Origin: Pseudoalteromonas piscicida
GTDB lineage: Bacteria > Pseudomonadota > Gammaproteobacteria > Enterobacterales > Alteromonadaceae
Assembly (NCBI RefSeq): GCF_002208135.1
Contig: NZ_CP021646.1
Location: 2,854,001-2,918,000, forward strand
DNA: 64,000 nt
Direction: 5' to 3'
Shown piece by piece: positions 20,691 to 29,314 of this stretch. The position numbers and the translations under genes were made by a program. The notes under the pieces were generated by a model, which had not been told where the DNA came from, searched no databases, and was given only the letters and a program-made list of their open reading frames with translations. How positions within the stretch are numbered: the stretch's first letter is position 1; the number at the start of each line of letters is the position of its first letter.

Positions 20691-21568
20691 ATGAGCGACG
20701 ATAACTCGCAAAGTAGTCAGGGTTCTTCTAGCAAGACCTGGCTGGGACGCATCACACAGATGCTGCAAGGGAACCCCAAAATAAAGAAGAACTCGCTGGA
20801 GTTATCGCTGATGCACAAGAACGCCAGCTGATTGACCCAGAAACCAAGGACATGATGGAAGGTGTACTCAGCGTTTCAGAGCTGAAAGTACGTGACATCA
20901 TGATCCCGCGTTCGCAAATGATTACACTTGATGTGGATGAGCCGCTCAGTGCTCAACTCCCTATGATGGTTGAATCTTCACACTCGCGTTTTCCTGTGAT
21001 TTGTGAAGACAAAGACCACGTAGAAGGCATCTTACTTGCCAAAGATCTCTTACCTTTGATTTTGCGCGAAGAGAGCGATTTGCCAAGTATCCGCGAATAT
21101 CTTCGCCCAGCAGTGGTCGTGCCTGAAAGTAAGCGTGTCGATACGCTGCTCAACGAATTCCGTCAAAGACGTTACCATATGGCTATCGTGATTGATGAAT
21201 ATGGCGGTGTATCTGGACTGGTTACCATCGAAGATATTCTCGAAACCATTGTTGGTGAAATCGAAGATGAACATGATGACGACGAAGAACAACAAGATAT
21301 TCGTCAGCTATCTAAACATGTTTATACCGTGCAAGCGCTCACGCCGTTGGATGAATTCAACGAGTTCTTCAAAACCAACTACGACACCCAAGAAGCCGAT
21401 ACCATAGGTGGTATTATTCTTCATGCCTTTGGCCATATGCCAAGTCGTGGTGAAACCATAGACATAGATCCCCTTCAGTTTAAGGTAACTAACTCCGATA
21501 ACCGGAGGATCTTACAAATTCAAGTAAGTCTACCTAAATCTGAACATGTTGAAGACTCTAGTATCTAA
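20691..21568 (+). pseudogene. corC: CorC/YbeX family CBS-domain protein, frameshifted near codon 27
   Basis: The ATG at 20691 starts a typical CorC N-terminus (MSDDNSQSS...), but this frame stops after about 44 codons. The rest continues in another frame from about 20783: KEELAGVIADAQERQL, then the CBS pair (about 20880-21240, VRDIMIPRSQM and GVSGLVTIEDILE) and a C-terminal CorC_HlyC domain ending at 21568. Adding one base near 20769-20781 restores the family sequence; the best fit is one more G in GGG, giving QGEPQNKEEL. The sharp break and otherwise perfect gene suggest either a recent mutation or a sequencing error. If real, translation could restart at ATG 20852, giving 238 residues with both CBS domains. 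The 3' end overlaps lnt by 23 bases. Confidence 0.88.
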
Positions 21569-23123
21569 CCTGAGTAATCTCGCAAAAGATAAGTTTGCAT
21601 GGCTAGCACTCATTTCTGGCTGTGCACTTACTTTTGCTTATTCCCCTTTTGACTTTTGGCCTATCGCCTTTGTCAGCTTGATTATAGCAACTTGGCTTAC
21701 CGATAAGCCCAGTCCAAAGCTCGCGGCTAAATATGGCTTTTTATTTGGCTTTGGCTGGTTTGCCCTTGGCATAAGCTGGGTGCATGTCTCTATCGCTGAA
21801 TTTGGTGGTTTACCCTTACCTGTCTCGGTACTATTGATGGCATTGCTATGTGCTTATCTTGCCATCTACCCGACAGTGGCATTTGTTTTTGCCAGCTACT
21901 TTACTCGCACACCGTGGCAACGAGTGTTGGCACTCGTTGCGGGTTTTGCCATTACCGAGTGGTTGCGAGGCCACATGCTTACTGGCTTCCCTTGGCTTAG
22001 CTTTGGTTACACCTTAACTGACTCGTCACTGGGCAGTTTAGCCCCTTGGATCGGTGAATTTGGCTTAACATTGTTAGTTATTTTAGCGACAGCAAATCTT
22101 TACTATCTGTTTAAACAGCGTGCGATTTATCTCACCATAGTCAGTTTTGCAGGTATTGCTGGTCTATACAGTGTACCGATAATTCAAGGCCCGCTGAAAT
22201 ACTCAGGAGATGAAATCACTGCCTTACTTGTGCAAGGTAATATTAAGCAAAGCTTGCGCTGGGAACCCGAGCAGTTTTGGCCTACCATGTCTAAATACCG
22301 AGATATGACCAGGCCTAACTGGCAAGGCGTTGACTTAGTGGTGTGGCCAGAAGCAGCTATTCCGGAATTCGAAGATATCGCCTACCCATTTTTAGAAGGG
22401 CTGGACAAAGCTGCCGCGTTTAATGGCACTGCACTAATAACGGGTATTCCTGACTATCAGTTTGATACCAGAACCGCGTACAACACGCTGATCACACTTG
22501 GTAAAAAAGAAAAAGAAGATAGCGAAGGGCAATATTACTATCTGCATAAAAACCGCTACCAGAAGCACCAGTTGTTGCCTATTGGTGAGTTTGTTCCGTT
22601 CGAAGACTTATTACGCCCTATTGCGCCTCTCTTTAACTTAGCGATGTCGTCGTTTACCCGAGGTGAAGCGGTACAGCCAAACCTACTTGCGAATGGTTTA
22701 CATGTGCTACCCGCTATTTGCTACGAAATCGCGTTTAGCGAGCTTGTCAGAGGTAACTTTACCTCTGAGTCAGATATTCTTTTTACTGTGAGCAACGATG
22801 CTTGGTTTGGAGATTCCCACGGCCCGCATCAGCATATGCAGATCGCTCGCATGCGTGCCTTAGAATTACAGCGCCCATTAATCCGCGTAACGAACAATGG
22901 TATAACCGGTGTTTACGATCCACTTAGCAAAGTTCAGCATACCATTCCACAATTCGAAGCCAATATACTGAAAAGTGATGTAAAACTAATTAGTGGAGTG
23001 AGCTGGTATGCAGAGCATGGTAATCGCCCCATCTGGTTTATTGTCGCTTTTATTATGCTGATACTCGCCGCCGCAAAGGTAAAGCCTATAGTGCTTAAGC
23101 GGTTTGAACGCAACTTTTTGTAG
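21546..23123 (+). CDS. lnt: Apolipoprotein N-acyltransferase
   Basis: Lnt adds the third acyl chain to the N-terminal cysteine of lipoproteins at the periplasmic face of the inner membrane. The 525-residue protein has about seven transmembrane segments at the N-terminus (to about residue 205), then a nitrilase domain with catalytic triad E269 (VWPEAAIP), K340 (RYQKHQL) and C392 (AICYEI), and one C-terminal transmembrane helix. The start overlaps the end of corC, the usual corC-lnt arrangement. Confidence 0.97.
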   Translation: MLKTLVSNLSNLAKDKFAWLALISGCALTFAYSPFDFWPIAFVSLIIATWLTDKPSPKLAAKYGFLFGFGWFALGISWVHVSIAEFGGLPLPVSVLLMALLCAYLAIYPTVAFVFASYFTRTPWQRVLALVAGFAITEWLRGHMLTGFPWLSFGYTLTDSSLGSLAPWIGEFGLTLLVILATANLYYLFKQRAIYLTIVSFAGIAGLYSVPIIQGPLKYSGDEITALLVQGNIKQSLRWEPEQFWPTMSKYRDMTRPNWQGVDLVVWPEAAIPEFEDIAYPFLEGLDKAAAFNGTALITGIPDYQFDTRTAYNTLITLGKKEKEDSEGQYYYLHKNRYQKHQLLPIGEFVPFEDLLRPIAPLFNLAMSSFTRGEAVQPNLLANGLHVLPAICYEIAFSELVRGNFTSESDILFTVSNDAWFGDSHGPHQHMQIARMRALELQRPLIRVTNNGITGVYDPLSKVQHTIPQFEANILKSDVKLISGVSWYAEHGNRPIWFIVAFIMLILAAAKVKPIVLKRFERNFL

Positions 23124-23136
23124 TTACGGTGTTGTA

Positions 23137-23668
23137 GCTATCGCGATGTAAAATCGCTCCTCCACGCGATATATAACCTCTGGTAGGAGCCGCTTTATGC
23201 GGCGATCTTTTGTGCCATATCGCGATGTAAAATCTCCTACACGCGATATATAACCACAGGGGGAGTCGCTTTACGCGGTGATCTTTTGTGCCATATCGCG
23301 ATGTAAAATCGCTCCTACACGCAGTACATAACCATAGGTGGGAGTCGCTTTACGCGGCGATCTTTTGTGCCATATCGCGATATGAAGTCGCTTCGACTCG
23401 CAGTACATAACCACAGGTGGGAGCCGCTTTATGCGGCGAGCTTTTGTGCCATATCGCGATGTAAAATCTCCTACACGCGATATATAACCACAGGGGGAGT
23501 CGCTTTATGCGGCGAGCTTTTGTGCCATATCGCGATGTGAAATCGCTCCTACACGCAGTACATAACCATAGGTGGGAGCCGCTTTATGCGGCGAGCTTTT
23601 ACTGTATCACAATGTAAAATCGCTTCTACATGCAGTATATAACTTCTGCTGGAAGCGGCTTTATGATG
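23137..23668. repeat. Seven-copy tandem REP-like array between convergent genes
   Basis: Units of 76-79 bp, marked by CGCGATGTAAAAT or variants at 23142, 23221, 23297, 23376, 23455, 23531 and a decayed copy at 23608. Each unit holds an inward ATCGCTCCTAC and an outward GGGAGCCGCTTTATGCGGCGA, the second able to form a GCCGC/GCGGC hairpin: a mosaic of REP-like elements in alternating orientation. The array fills the whole gap between the converging lnt and kinase genes, a usual REP position. A single related copy lies at 54410-54433. Confidence 0.88.
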
Positions 23669-25825
23669 TTACTCACAAGGTATAATAACACTCACTTTCA
23701 ACCCACCTAATTCACTGTGCGCAACAGTGATGCTGCCACCATGCAATTCAACCAGCTTTTGACAGATAGATAAACCTAAGCCGGAGCCACCAAGGTCTCG
23801 ACTACGAGACTTGTCACACCTGAACAAACGTTCAAACAATCTGCCCAAAGCTTCATCGCCGACACCAGGGCTTGAATCTTCAATAAGACATTGGATCTGC
23901 TGGTTTTGATAGCAAATATCCACGGAGACTTCTCCTGGTTTGTCGGTATAATTCACGCTATTACGAGCCAAGTTATTAAATACCTGAGCGAACCTAGTTA
24001 CATCAATGTCGATCTCCAGTTCATCTGGTAGTTCAATATTGGCATTAAACTCAAGCCCTTCATCCGTTACAAAATCATCAATATCTTCAACAAAGCCAAT
24101 AAACGCTTGTTTGGCATTGACGCGCTCTAACGCTAAGTTAAGGCTGCCGGTATCTGCCTGCGCGAGTTCATAGATATCTTTAATTAGTGTGTTAAGAGTA
24201 TCGAGACGGCGGTTAAGCACTTTGTAACTCTGCTTTGGATTTTCCACCAAATTATGTTCCAGAGATTCAATATGTAGTTTAAGTACGGTAAGCGGCGTTC
24301 TTAATTCATGAGAAATATCAGCAAGTAATTGCTGCTTCAAGTCCAAGGTTTTGTTGAGTAGCTGTTTTTCAAGTTCCAGTGCGCGACGTTTGTTTCTCGC
24401 CAGTAACAAAAACGCGCTCAGTAGAACTACCAAAACTCCCACCACTGCTGCCGTTACTATTTGTTGGACGCGCTGTTCAGCCAGCTCTACATCACGCTGT
24501 GCTTTTAAACTTTGTAACTCATACTGATTTTTCTGATACTCGGTATCCATCTGATAGGCTAAGGCTTTTTGGCTCGCTTCTTTTTTAAGCTGAGAAACTT
24601 TCGATTCCACATATTGCTGGTGATAATTAAGTGCAGATTCAAAGTCACCTTTCGCGCTGTAGGCGTCTGTTAACACCCGCAAAGCGCTTACTTCAAGGCC
24701 AGGCTGGACCTCATCTTGAGCAATAATTTGCTCCATATTTTTTATAAAGAAATCGGCTCGCTCAGGTAAAACAATTTGCGCATAGGTAGTCATCGTCTCT
24801 TGATAAAGCACTTTGCTTTGTACCGGATCGATTAACTCTAACGCCTTTTCAACATATTCTTTGGCCTTAGCTTTTTCATCTGCTTTTAATTTAACTTCAG
24901 CCAAATTGCTCAGCGCCCAGCCCTGATTTCTGGTGTGGCCGCTCTCTTCGAAAATCGTAAATGCTTTTTCAAACGACGCTTCCGCATTTTTATATTGGGT
25001 TAACTGCATTTGTTCACGACCAATACGGATCAAGGTATAGGCCGAGTAAACCACACTGCCCGCTTTAATGTCATAGTCATACGCAGTTTGATAGGCTGCT
25101 AATGACTTTTCATGGTCGCCAATCACTTGGTGCGCGCCCCCCAAGTTATAGTAAAGCTGTCCAAGTAAAACGATACTTTCCTGTTTTTGGCTTTTTAGCA
25201 CCGCGATTGATTGTTGTAATAGCTCAAGGGCTTTGTCAGGTAAGGATAACTCTGAATAGGTATCTGCAAGCTGAGTAATCGCCAATATTTGCAACTCTGG
25301 GAGCTCATGACTTCTTGCAATTTCAATCGACCTTTCGTAGCTCTTTACGCCGTTTTTATAATCACCATTTTGAGTATATGCAGAACCTAGAAAGCGATGC
25401 GCATGGCTAAGCAAGCGATACATTTTTAGCTCAGAAAGCTGAGTAACCGCGACCTGTAAATGATTAACGGCGTCACCAAATCTTCCCTCATTAAGCATGA
25501 GGTCACCATACGTTAAAGAGTATTTAGCTTCATATTCGGGTAAGTGATGCGAGAGTAATACCTGTTTAAAACGATCCACCCATTTATGTGCCTCTTCGAG
25601 CTGGAAACCGTTTTTTAATGCAACTGTGGTCTTATGGTGAACGTCAGCGATTTCCTCAGGCGTTAAGCCTGACTCTAATACTTGGTCGACTTTTTGAAGC
25701 GCGCTATCACGTGTTTCTTGTTGCTGAACTTCTTTTATAAAAGCATCATATAAACGCTCATTAGCGTGAACTAGTGGGCTTAGTAGTAGGCAACAAGTAA
25801 GCAGTATTATCTTAAAGTGCAACAC
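23669..25825 (-). CDS. TPR-containing membrane sensor histidine kinase
   Basis: A 718-residue protein. A signal peptide (residues 1-21) is followed by about 380 residues of helical TPR-like repeats predicted to be periplasmic, a coiled linker, a transmembrane helix at about 450-475 and a cytoplasmic kinase. The H box is SHELRTPL with H506; the N box is NLARNSVNYT and the G box GGSGLGLSICQKL. Periplasmic TPRs suggest a protein or peptide ligand. No response regulator is adjacent, so the partner is unknown. It runs convergent to lnt across the REP array and divergent from the gene at 25927. Confidence 0.92.
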   Translation of the reverse strand: MLHFKIILLTCCLLLSPLVHANERLYDAFIKEVQQQETRDSALQKVDQVLESGLTPEEIADVHHKTTVALKNGFQLEEAHKWVDRFKQVLLSHHLPEYEAKYSLTYGDLMLNEGRFGDAVNHLQVAVTQLSELKMYRLLSHAHRFLGSAYTQNGDYKNGVKSYERSIEIARSHELPELQILAITQLADTYSELSLPDKALELLQQSIAVLKSQKQESIVLLGQLYYNLGGAHQVIGDHEKSLAAYQTAYDYDIKAGSVVYSAYTLIRIGREQMQLTQYKNAEASFEKAFTIFEESGHTRNQGWALSNLAEVKLKADEKAKAKEYVEKALELIDPVQSKVLYQETMTTYAQIVLPERADFFIKNMEQIIAQDEVQPGLEVSALRVLTDAYSAKGDFESALNYHQQYVESKVSQLKKEASQKALAYQMDTEYQKNQYELQSLKAQRDVELAEQRVQQIVTAAVVGVLVVLLSAFLLLARNKRRALELEKQLLNKTLDLKQQLLADISHELRTPLTVLKLHIESLEHNLVENPKQSYKVLNRRLDTLNTLIKDIYELAQADTGSLNLALERVNAKQAFIGFVEDIDDFVTDEGLEFNANIELPDELEIDIDVTRFAQVFNNLARNSVNYTDKPGEVSVDICYQNQQIQCLIEDSSPGVGDEALGRLFERLFRCDKSRSRDLGGSGLGLSICQKLVELHGGSITVAHSELGGLKVSVIIPCE

Positions 25826-25926
25826 GTCATCGTCTCTTTGTTATTATCGTTATAAATTGAGCAAAACAGCAGGCAAGTAGGCTATCATATTGCGTGAGCA
25901 TTAAATAATAAATTGTGGTTCTATGT

Positions 25927-26586
25927 ATGTCGAATAATTGTCTAACTCAGTTTTTGTTAGCGTTAAAAAGCGCGGATATAGAAAAAATAAAAGCCGTGTA
26001 CGCACGGGTGACCAAAGAGGAGCAGATTGAGGTCCTCAAGTTTCTTTTTCAAAGTGCACAAAGTAATGGTGCACTCTATGGTCACTATCAAGATATAGCG
26101 AGTGTTTGCTTACAAGCAGCACGCTTTCCAGAAGCGATGATAGCTGCGATTAACTCCTTGGAGAAGTTTGCCTTTTTCTCAACACCTTTGATCCAAACTG
26201 AGCAAATCAACAATCTCAACCCACAAGGGAATAACGTCTTACACATTCTTTTATCGCAAATGTCCGCGAAAGATAACGGTCTAAATTACCTTAGAACCTT
26301 ATTGCACTTTGAAAGCAAAGAGTTACTTCAAAATGCGCTGAGTCAAAGAAATGCAAAAAAGTTAACACCTCTAGAATGCTACTTAGCTTTTAATAGCCAT
26401 ACTGCGCCACTTAGCATTCAAGAATTAAGCGCGTTACTTGGCTTGATGGAAATCGAAAGGCAGCATATAAGCACAATGGAAAACCACAACGCCAAAGTGA
26501 TTGAGTCACACCTCATACAGCAAAGCCGACTCAGTGAATATAAACAATTCCTGCTAGCCACTTACTATCAAGGCAACGCAGGCTAA
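25927..26586 (+). CDS. Hypothetical helical protein, possible ankyrin-like repeats
   Basis: A 219-residue soluble protein of unknown function. The ATG at 25927 (MSNNCLTQFLLALKS) is chosen over a GTG four codons upstream. There is no signal peptide or membrane segment. The middle contains NPQGNNVLHILLSQM and NAKKLTPLECYLAF, which look like two ankyrin-type turns, and the whole chain is helix-rich. It is divergent from the sensor kinase and convergent with the sirtuin gene, so context gives no function. Confidence 0.65.
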   Translation: MSNNCLTQFLLALKSADIEKIKAVYARVTKEEQIEVLKFLFQSAQSNGALYGHYQDIASVCLQAARFPEAMIAAINSLEKFAFFSTPLIQTEQINNLNPQGNNVLHILLSQMSAKDNGLNYLRTLLHFESKELLQNALSQRNAKKLTPLECYLAFNSHTAPLSIQELSALLGLMEIERQHISTMENHNAKVIESHLIQQSRLSEYKQFLLATYYQGNAG

Positions 26587-26603
26587 CTTTTCCAAACTTT
26601 TGG

Positions 26604-27332
26604 TTAAGAGGCTTGCAATCTAGCGATGTATTCACTTGCCGTCATACGGTGATAAGTGACTTGACCGTAGAGTAAATGCGCAGGGTTTGGGTCAACCACT
26701 TCTATCGGGATTGCTTTGTGCCTTGCAATTTCCAAAGCCATTTGAGTGATATTGACACTAAAGGAGGTGCCCATAAAAATTATTCTATCCGCGGCATACA
26801 TTCGTGACTGAGCTTCGCTAATACGATAAAGATCAGTGTAGTACTCGTCGAATAACAATACATAGGGTTTAAGTGACACGCCTTTTTCAGGTCCTCGTCG
26901 AGCAATCTTAAACAGCGCTAACAATGACTCTGCTAATCGACTTTCATCTACCTCATCCCAAGGAGCTGTATAACACTCGGTGGGCTCTCCTTGTGTATGA
27001 AAGGGTGTCACCTGATCGACACGTCCATGGATAGCAATAAAGTGCTTATTGCCCGCTTTACCGTCTAAACCGTCGATATTTTGTGTGATCAGGTTTTTAT
27101 CACTAAGCCATTGATGAACTTGGTTGGGGCCATGGTTACGATAACTCACAAAACGATGGTAATACCACTTTAAGAATTCCACCGGTTGCGATTTATACAT
27201 TGCTCGCGTTGCCATTTCTTGAGGAGTGTAATTAGCCGAACCTATCGTCCAAAACCCATCCTCTCCTCGAAAAGTCGGAATACCACTTTCGGCACTCACC
27301 CCAGCCCCCGTGATATACAACGTTTGCAACAT
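26604..27332 (-). CDS. Sir2 family NAD-dependent protein deacylase-like protein
   Basis: A 242-residue sirtuin. The NAD-binding GAGVSAESGIPTFR lies at 9-22, TQNIDGL at 83-89 and the general-base histidine is H102 in AIHGRVDQV. The region that normally carries four zinc-binding cysteines has only one (C120), so the structural zinc is probably absent; related zinc-less bacterial sirtuins exist. It is predicted to be cytoplasmic. Whether it deacylates proteins or uses NAD otherwise cannot be told from sequence. It is 29 bp downstream of the winged-helix gene on the same strand and may share its transcript. Confidence 0.88.
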   Translation of the reverse strand: MLQTLYITGAGVSAESGIPTFRGEDGFWTIGSANYTPQEMATRAMYKSQPVEFLKWYYHRFVSYRNHGPNQVHQWLSDKNLITQNIDGLDGKAGNKHFIAIHGRVDQVTPFHTQGEPTECYTAPWDEVDESRLAESLLALFKIARRGPEKGVSLKPYVLLFDEYYTDLYRISEAQSRMYAADRIIFMGTSFSVNITQMALEIARHKAIPIEVVDPNPAHLLYGQVTYHRMTASEYIARLQAS

Positions 27333-27361
27333 GACACAACCTCAACTCTAGTAAATTTGAC

Positions 27362-27880
27362 TCACGATAACGTAAAGTAGATACCTAAAGCTAACAACAC
27401 AAGTACACCCGCAAGCCCAAACATCGGCAGCTTGCTGCTACTCGATCCAGGCCTTTCGAACACTTCAGAAGGTGTTTCAGTCACTACCGTTTCTTCTTCC
27501 ACCGGTTTTACATCCGGCTTAGTCGACTCATGGGTAGCTGTCTCGGGTGAAGCCTGCGATGAAGTCTGGGGTGCTGCAGTCCCTTCAAAAGCCGTACAAG
27601 GGATCTGCCATTGATACCCTTTTCGTGAAAAGGTTTTGATGGCATCATCACCAAACAAAGCTCGTAAATGCCCAATGTTTTGAAATACGACCTGATCTGT
27701 TACTTTTCTATCTGGCCATACCTTCTCTAAGATGTCTTCTTTACTGTGGATGGTTTGAGGAGCGGATAAAAATAACTCCAATATCTGAGCAGGTTTTTGT
27801 TTTAAATTTAGCTTTCTGTCATCTTTATAAAGCTTTAGCTCTTTGCTATCAAACAAAAAATCCTTAAAAGCGAATTTCAT
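27362..27880 (-). CDS. Winged-helix DNA-binding protein with C-terminal membrane anchor
   Basis: A 172-residue protein. Residues 1-100 form an OmpR/PhoB-type winged-helix domain (MKFAFKDFLFDSKELKL start, SRKGYQWQIP wing), followed by a low-complexity Thr/Ser/Pro/Glu linker (about 105-148) and one transmembrane helix at the extreme C-terminus. The layout is that of ToxR/CadC-like membrane regulators, but with no periplasmic sensor domain. The ATG at 27880 is preferred because AGGGA lies 5 bases upstream; the frame is open 26 codons further. The target is unknown; the sirtuin gene downstream is a candidate partner. Confidence 0.82.
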   Translation of the reverse strand: MKFAFKDFLFDSKELKLYKDDRKLNLKQKPAQILELFLSAPQTIHSKEDILEKVWPDRKVTDQVVFQNIGHLRALFGDDAIKTFSRKGYQWQIPCTAFEGTAAPQTSSQASPETATHESTKPDVKPVEEETVVTETPSEVFERPGSSSSKLPMFGLAGVLVLLALGIYFTLS

Positions 27881-28142
27881 TTCCCTAGTTCCCAACTTGG
27901 TCTTAATTAGTGTAATAGTTATTGTTTTATTCAAATTTACTACGACATAACATTGCATTTATAGCGAAACATGTCGCGAAAATATAGGGTAATGTTACAT
28001 CGGTTTACAAACTATTGAAAAAATCGGCTTTTAGTATAGAGCGATCACTCAGAAAATCACTACCTAATCCTTAGAATAATTCGAATAGACTCAAAACCTA
28101 AGCATATATAAACTGCGTATTCCGCGATTGTTAGGCAGACTC

Positions 28143-28514
28143 ATGTTACTTGCTTTTATCTACTCCATCGTCTTGATAAAAACCTCATTATTAGGATTAG
28201 GTATTGTCAGTATTGTGCTCTCATCTGTCTTTATCCTCGCGCTACGCTTCAACATACCCGCTCTATCAGTCAATGCGAAAAGCAAATTCGTTAAATCATT
28301 TAAACTTGTGCTCTTTGCACACTTACTCGGATACTTGCTGCTATTCAGTAAACTTTTGTTAATTGGTGGCTGGCAAGACGTGCCTATGTTCATTGCAAGT
28401 CACTTGGTCATGCATCACCTATGGAGTGGACTTATTGCTGCAATTTTGACATTTACAACCATACAAAAATATCAAACATTCATTGCAAAACCCAAGACGA
28501 CAAAAAGCACTTAA
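28143..28514 (+). CDS. Small membrane protein, unknown function
   Basis: Up to 123 residues with four hydrophobic segments, basic loops and a lysine-rich C-terminal tail (KPKTTKST). No family is recognised. The ATG at 28143 (MLLAFIYSIV) is taken as start, with a weak AGG about 8 bases upstream; a TTG at 28128 is in frame. The 180 bp upstream, shared with the divergent winged-helix gene, holds no other gene. Confidence 0.55.
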   Translation: MLLAFIYSIVLIKTSLLGLGIVSIVLSSVFILALRFNIPALSVNAKSKFVKSFKLVLFAHLLGYLLLFSKLLLIGGWQDVPMFIASHLVMHHLWSGLIAAILTFTTIQKYQTFIAKPKTTKST

Positions 28515-28651
28515 CAAGTGCAACTATTTATATTTGTAAAATAAAGAAAACCAAATTCGACGCCTTCTTACACTTTATGACAGCCCCCCAACAGACCTTG
28601 ACACTCCCTCTATTTATACTGTCCTCAAGTTAACCACAACGGACATTGATT

Positions 28652-29245
28652 ATGAAAATTAAAGCACTTTTATCTCTTGCATTACTCACAACAAGTTTAT
28701 CGTCTTTTGCAGAACAAAATAACGAGACACATCGCGTTGGTTTAGACATCGCTGGCGGTGGTGCTTCTTATAAAAGCTCAAGTAAAGATGGCGATGGTGT
28801 AGGCCAAGCCTATCTGTATTACAACTATCACTTTACGCCCATTTTGGCGCTTGAATTAGGTTATAACAGCGGTGAAGATTTAGATGATTGGAAGTGTGAA
28901 GACGAAAATGATCGCAAGTTTACCTGTACGCAAAACAACAAAACTTTGTTTGGCCTTGGCGCCGATAACTTAGAATTTGATAACTTTGTCGTTGCGGCAA
29001 AGGGCTACTATCAAATTTCCGACAACAGCTACTTTTACGGCAAATTAGGTGCAAACTATTACGATTACGAAATCACTCGTGGCCGCACTAAATTAATTAC
29101 CGACGATGGTATCGGCTTTGTCGCTGAAGCAGGTTGGCAATATGACTGGGATAACGGCATGGCAGTTAACCTTGGCTACAAATACCTTGATATGGGTGAC
29201 TTGGATACATCGAGCCTATCTCTAGGTGTCAGCTACCGTTTCTAA
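28652..29245 (+). CDS. Outer-membrane beta-barrel protein (OmpA-like/OmpW-like fold)
   Basis: A 197-residue exported protein. The signal peptide MKIKALLSLALLTTSLSSFA is followed by alternating amphipathic strands, and the chain ends in LSLGVSYRF, the terminal aromatic expected for BAM-dependent barrels. The size fits an eight-stranded barrel. One loop carries two cysteines (WKCEDENDRKFTC) that may form a disulphide. An upstream TTG two codons earlier is in frame but the ATG is better placed. The product is likely a small surface barrel; its function cannot be assigned. Confidence 0.82.
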   Translation: MKIKALLSLALLTTSLSSFAEQNNETHRVGLDIAGGGASYKSSSKDGDGVGQAYLYYNYHFTPILALELGYNSGEDLDDWKCEDENDRKFTCTQNNKTLFGLGADNLEFDNFVVAAKGYYQISDNSYFYGKLGANYYDYEITRGRTKLITDDGIGFVAEAGWQYDWDNGMAVNLGYKYLDMGDLDTSSLSLGVSYRF

Positions 29246-29260
29246 TACCCAGCCACTAAA

Positions 29261-29288
29261 AAGCATGTGAGTGCCACATGCTTTTTTT
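29261..29288 (+). terminator. Rho-independent terminator after the barrel gene
   Basis: AAGCATGTG, a five-base loop, CACATGCTT and eight T. It lies between the converging barrel and uvrB genes. Confidence 0.9.
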
Positions 29289-29314
29289 TATACTCAAAAT
29301 CCTACGCTTTAACG

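Noticed and set aside
23137..23668. Possible CRISPR array
   Set aside because: The units are nearly identical over their whole 76-79 bp, with no unique spacers and no cas genes; it is a REP-type array.
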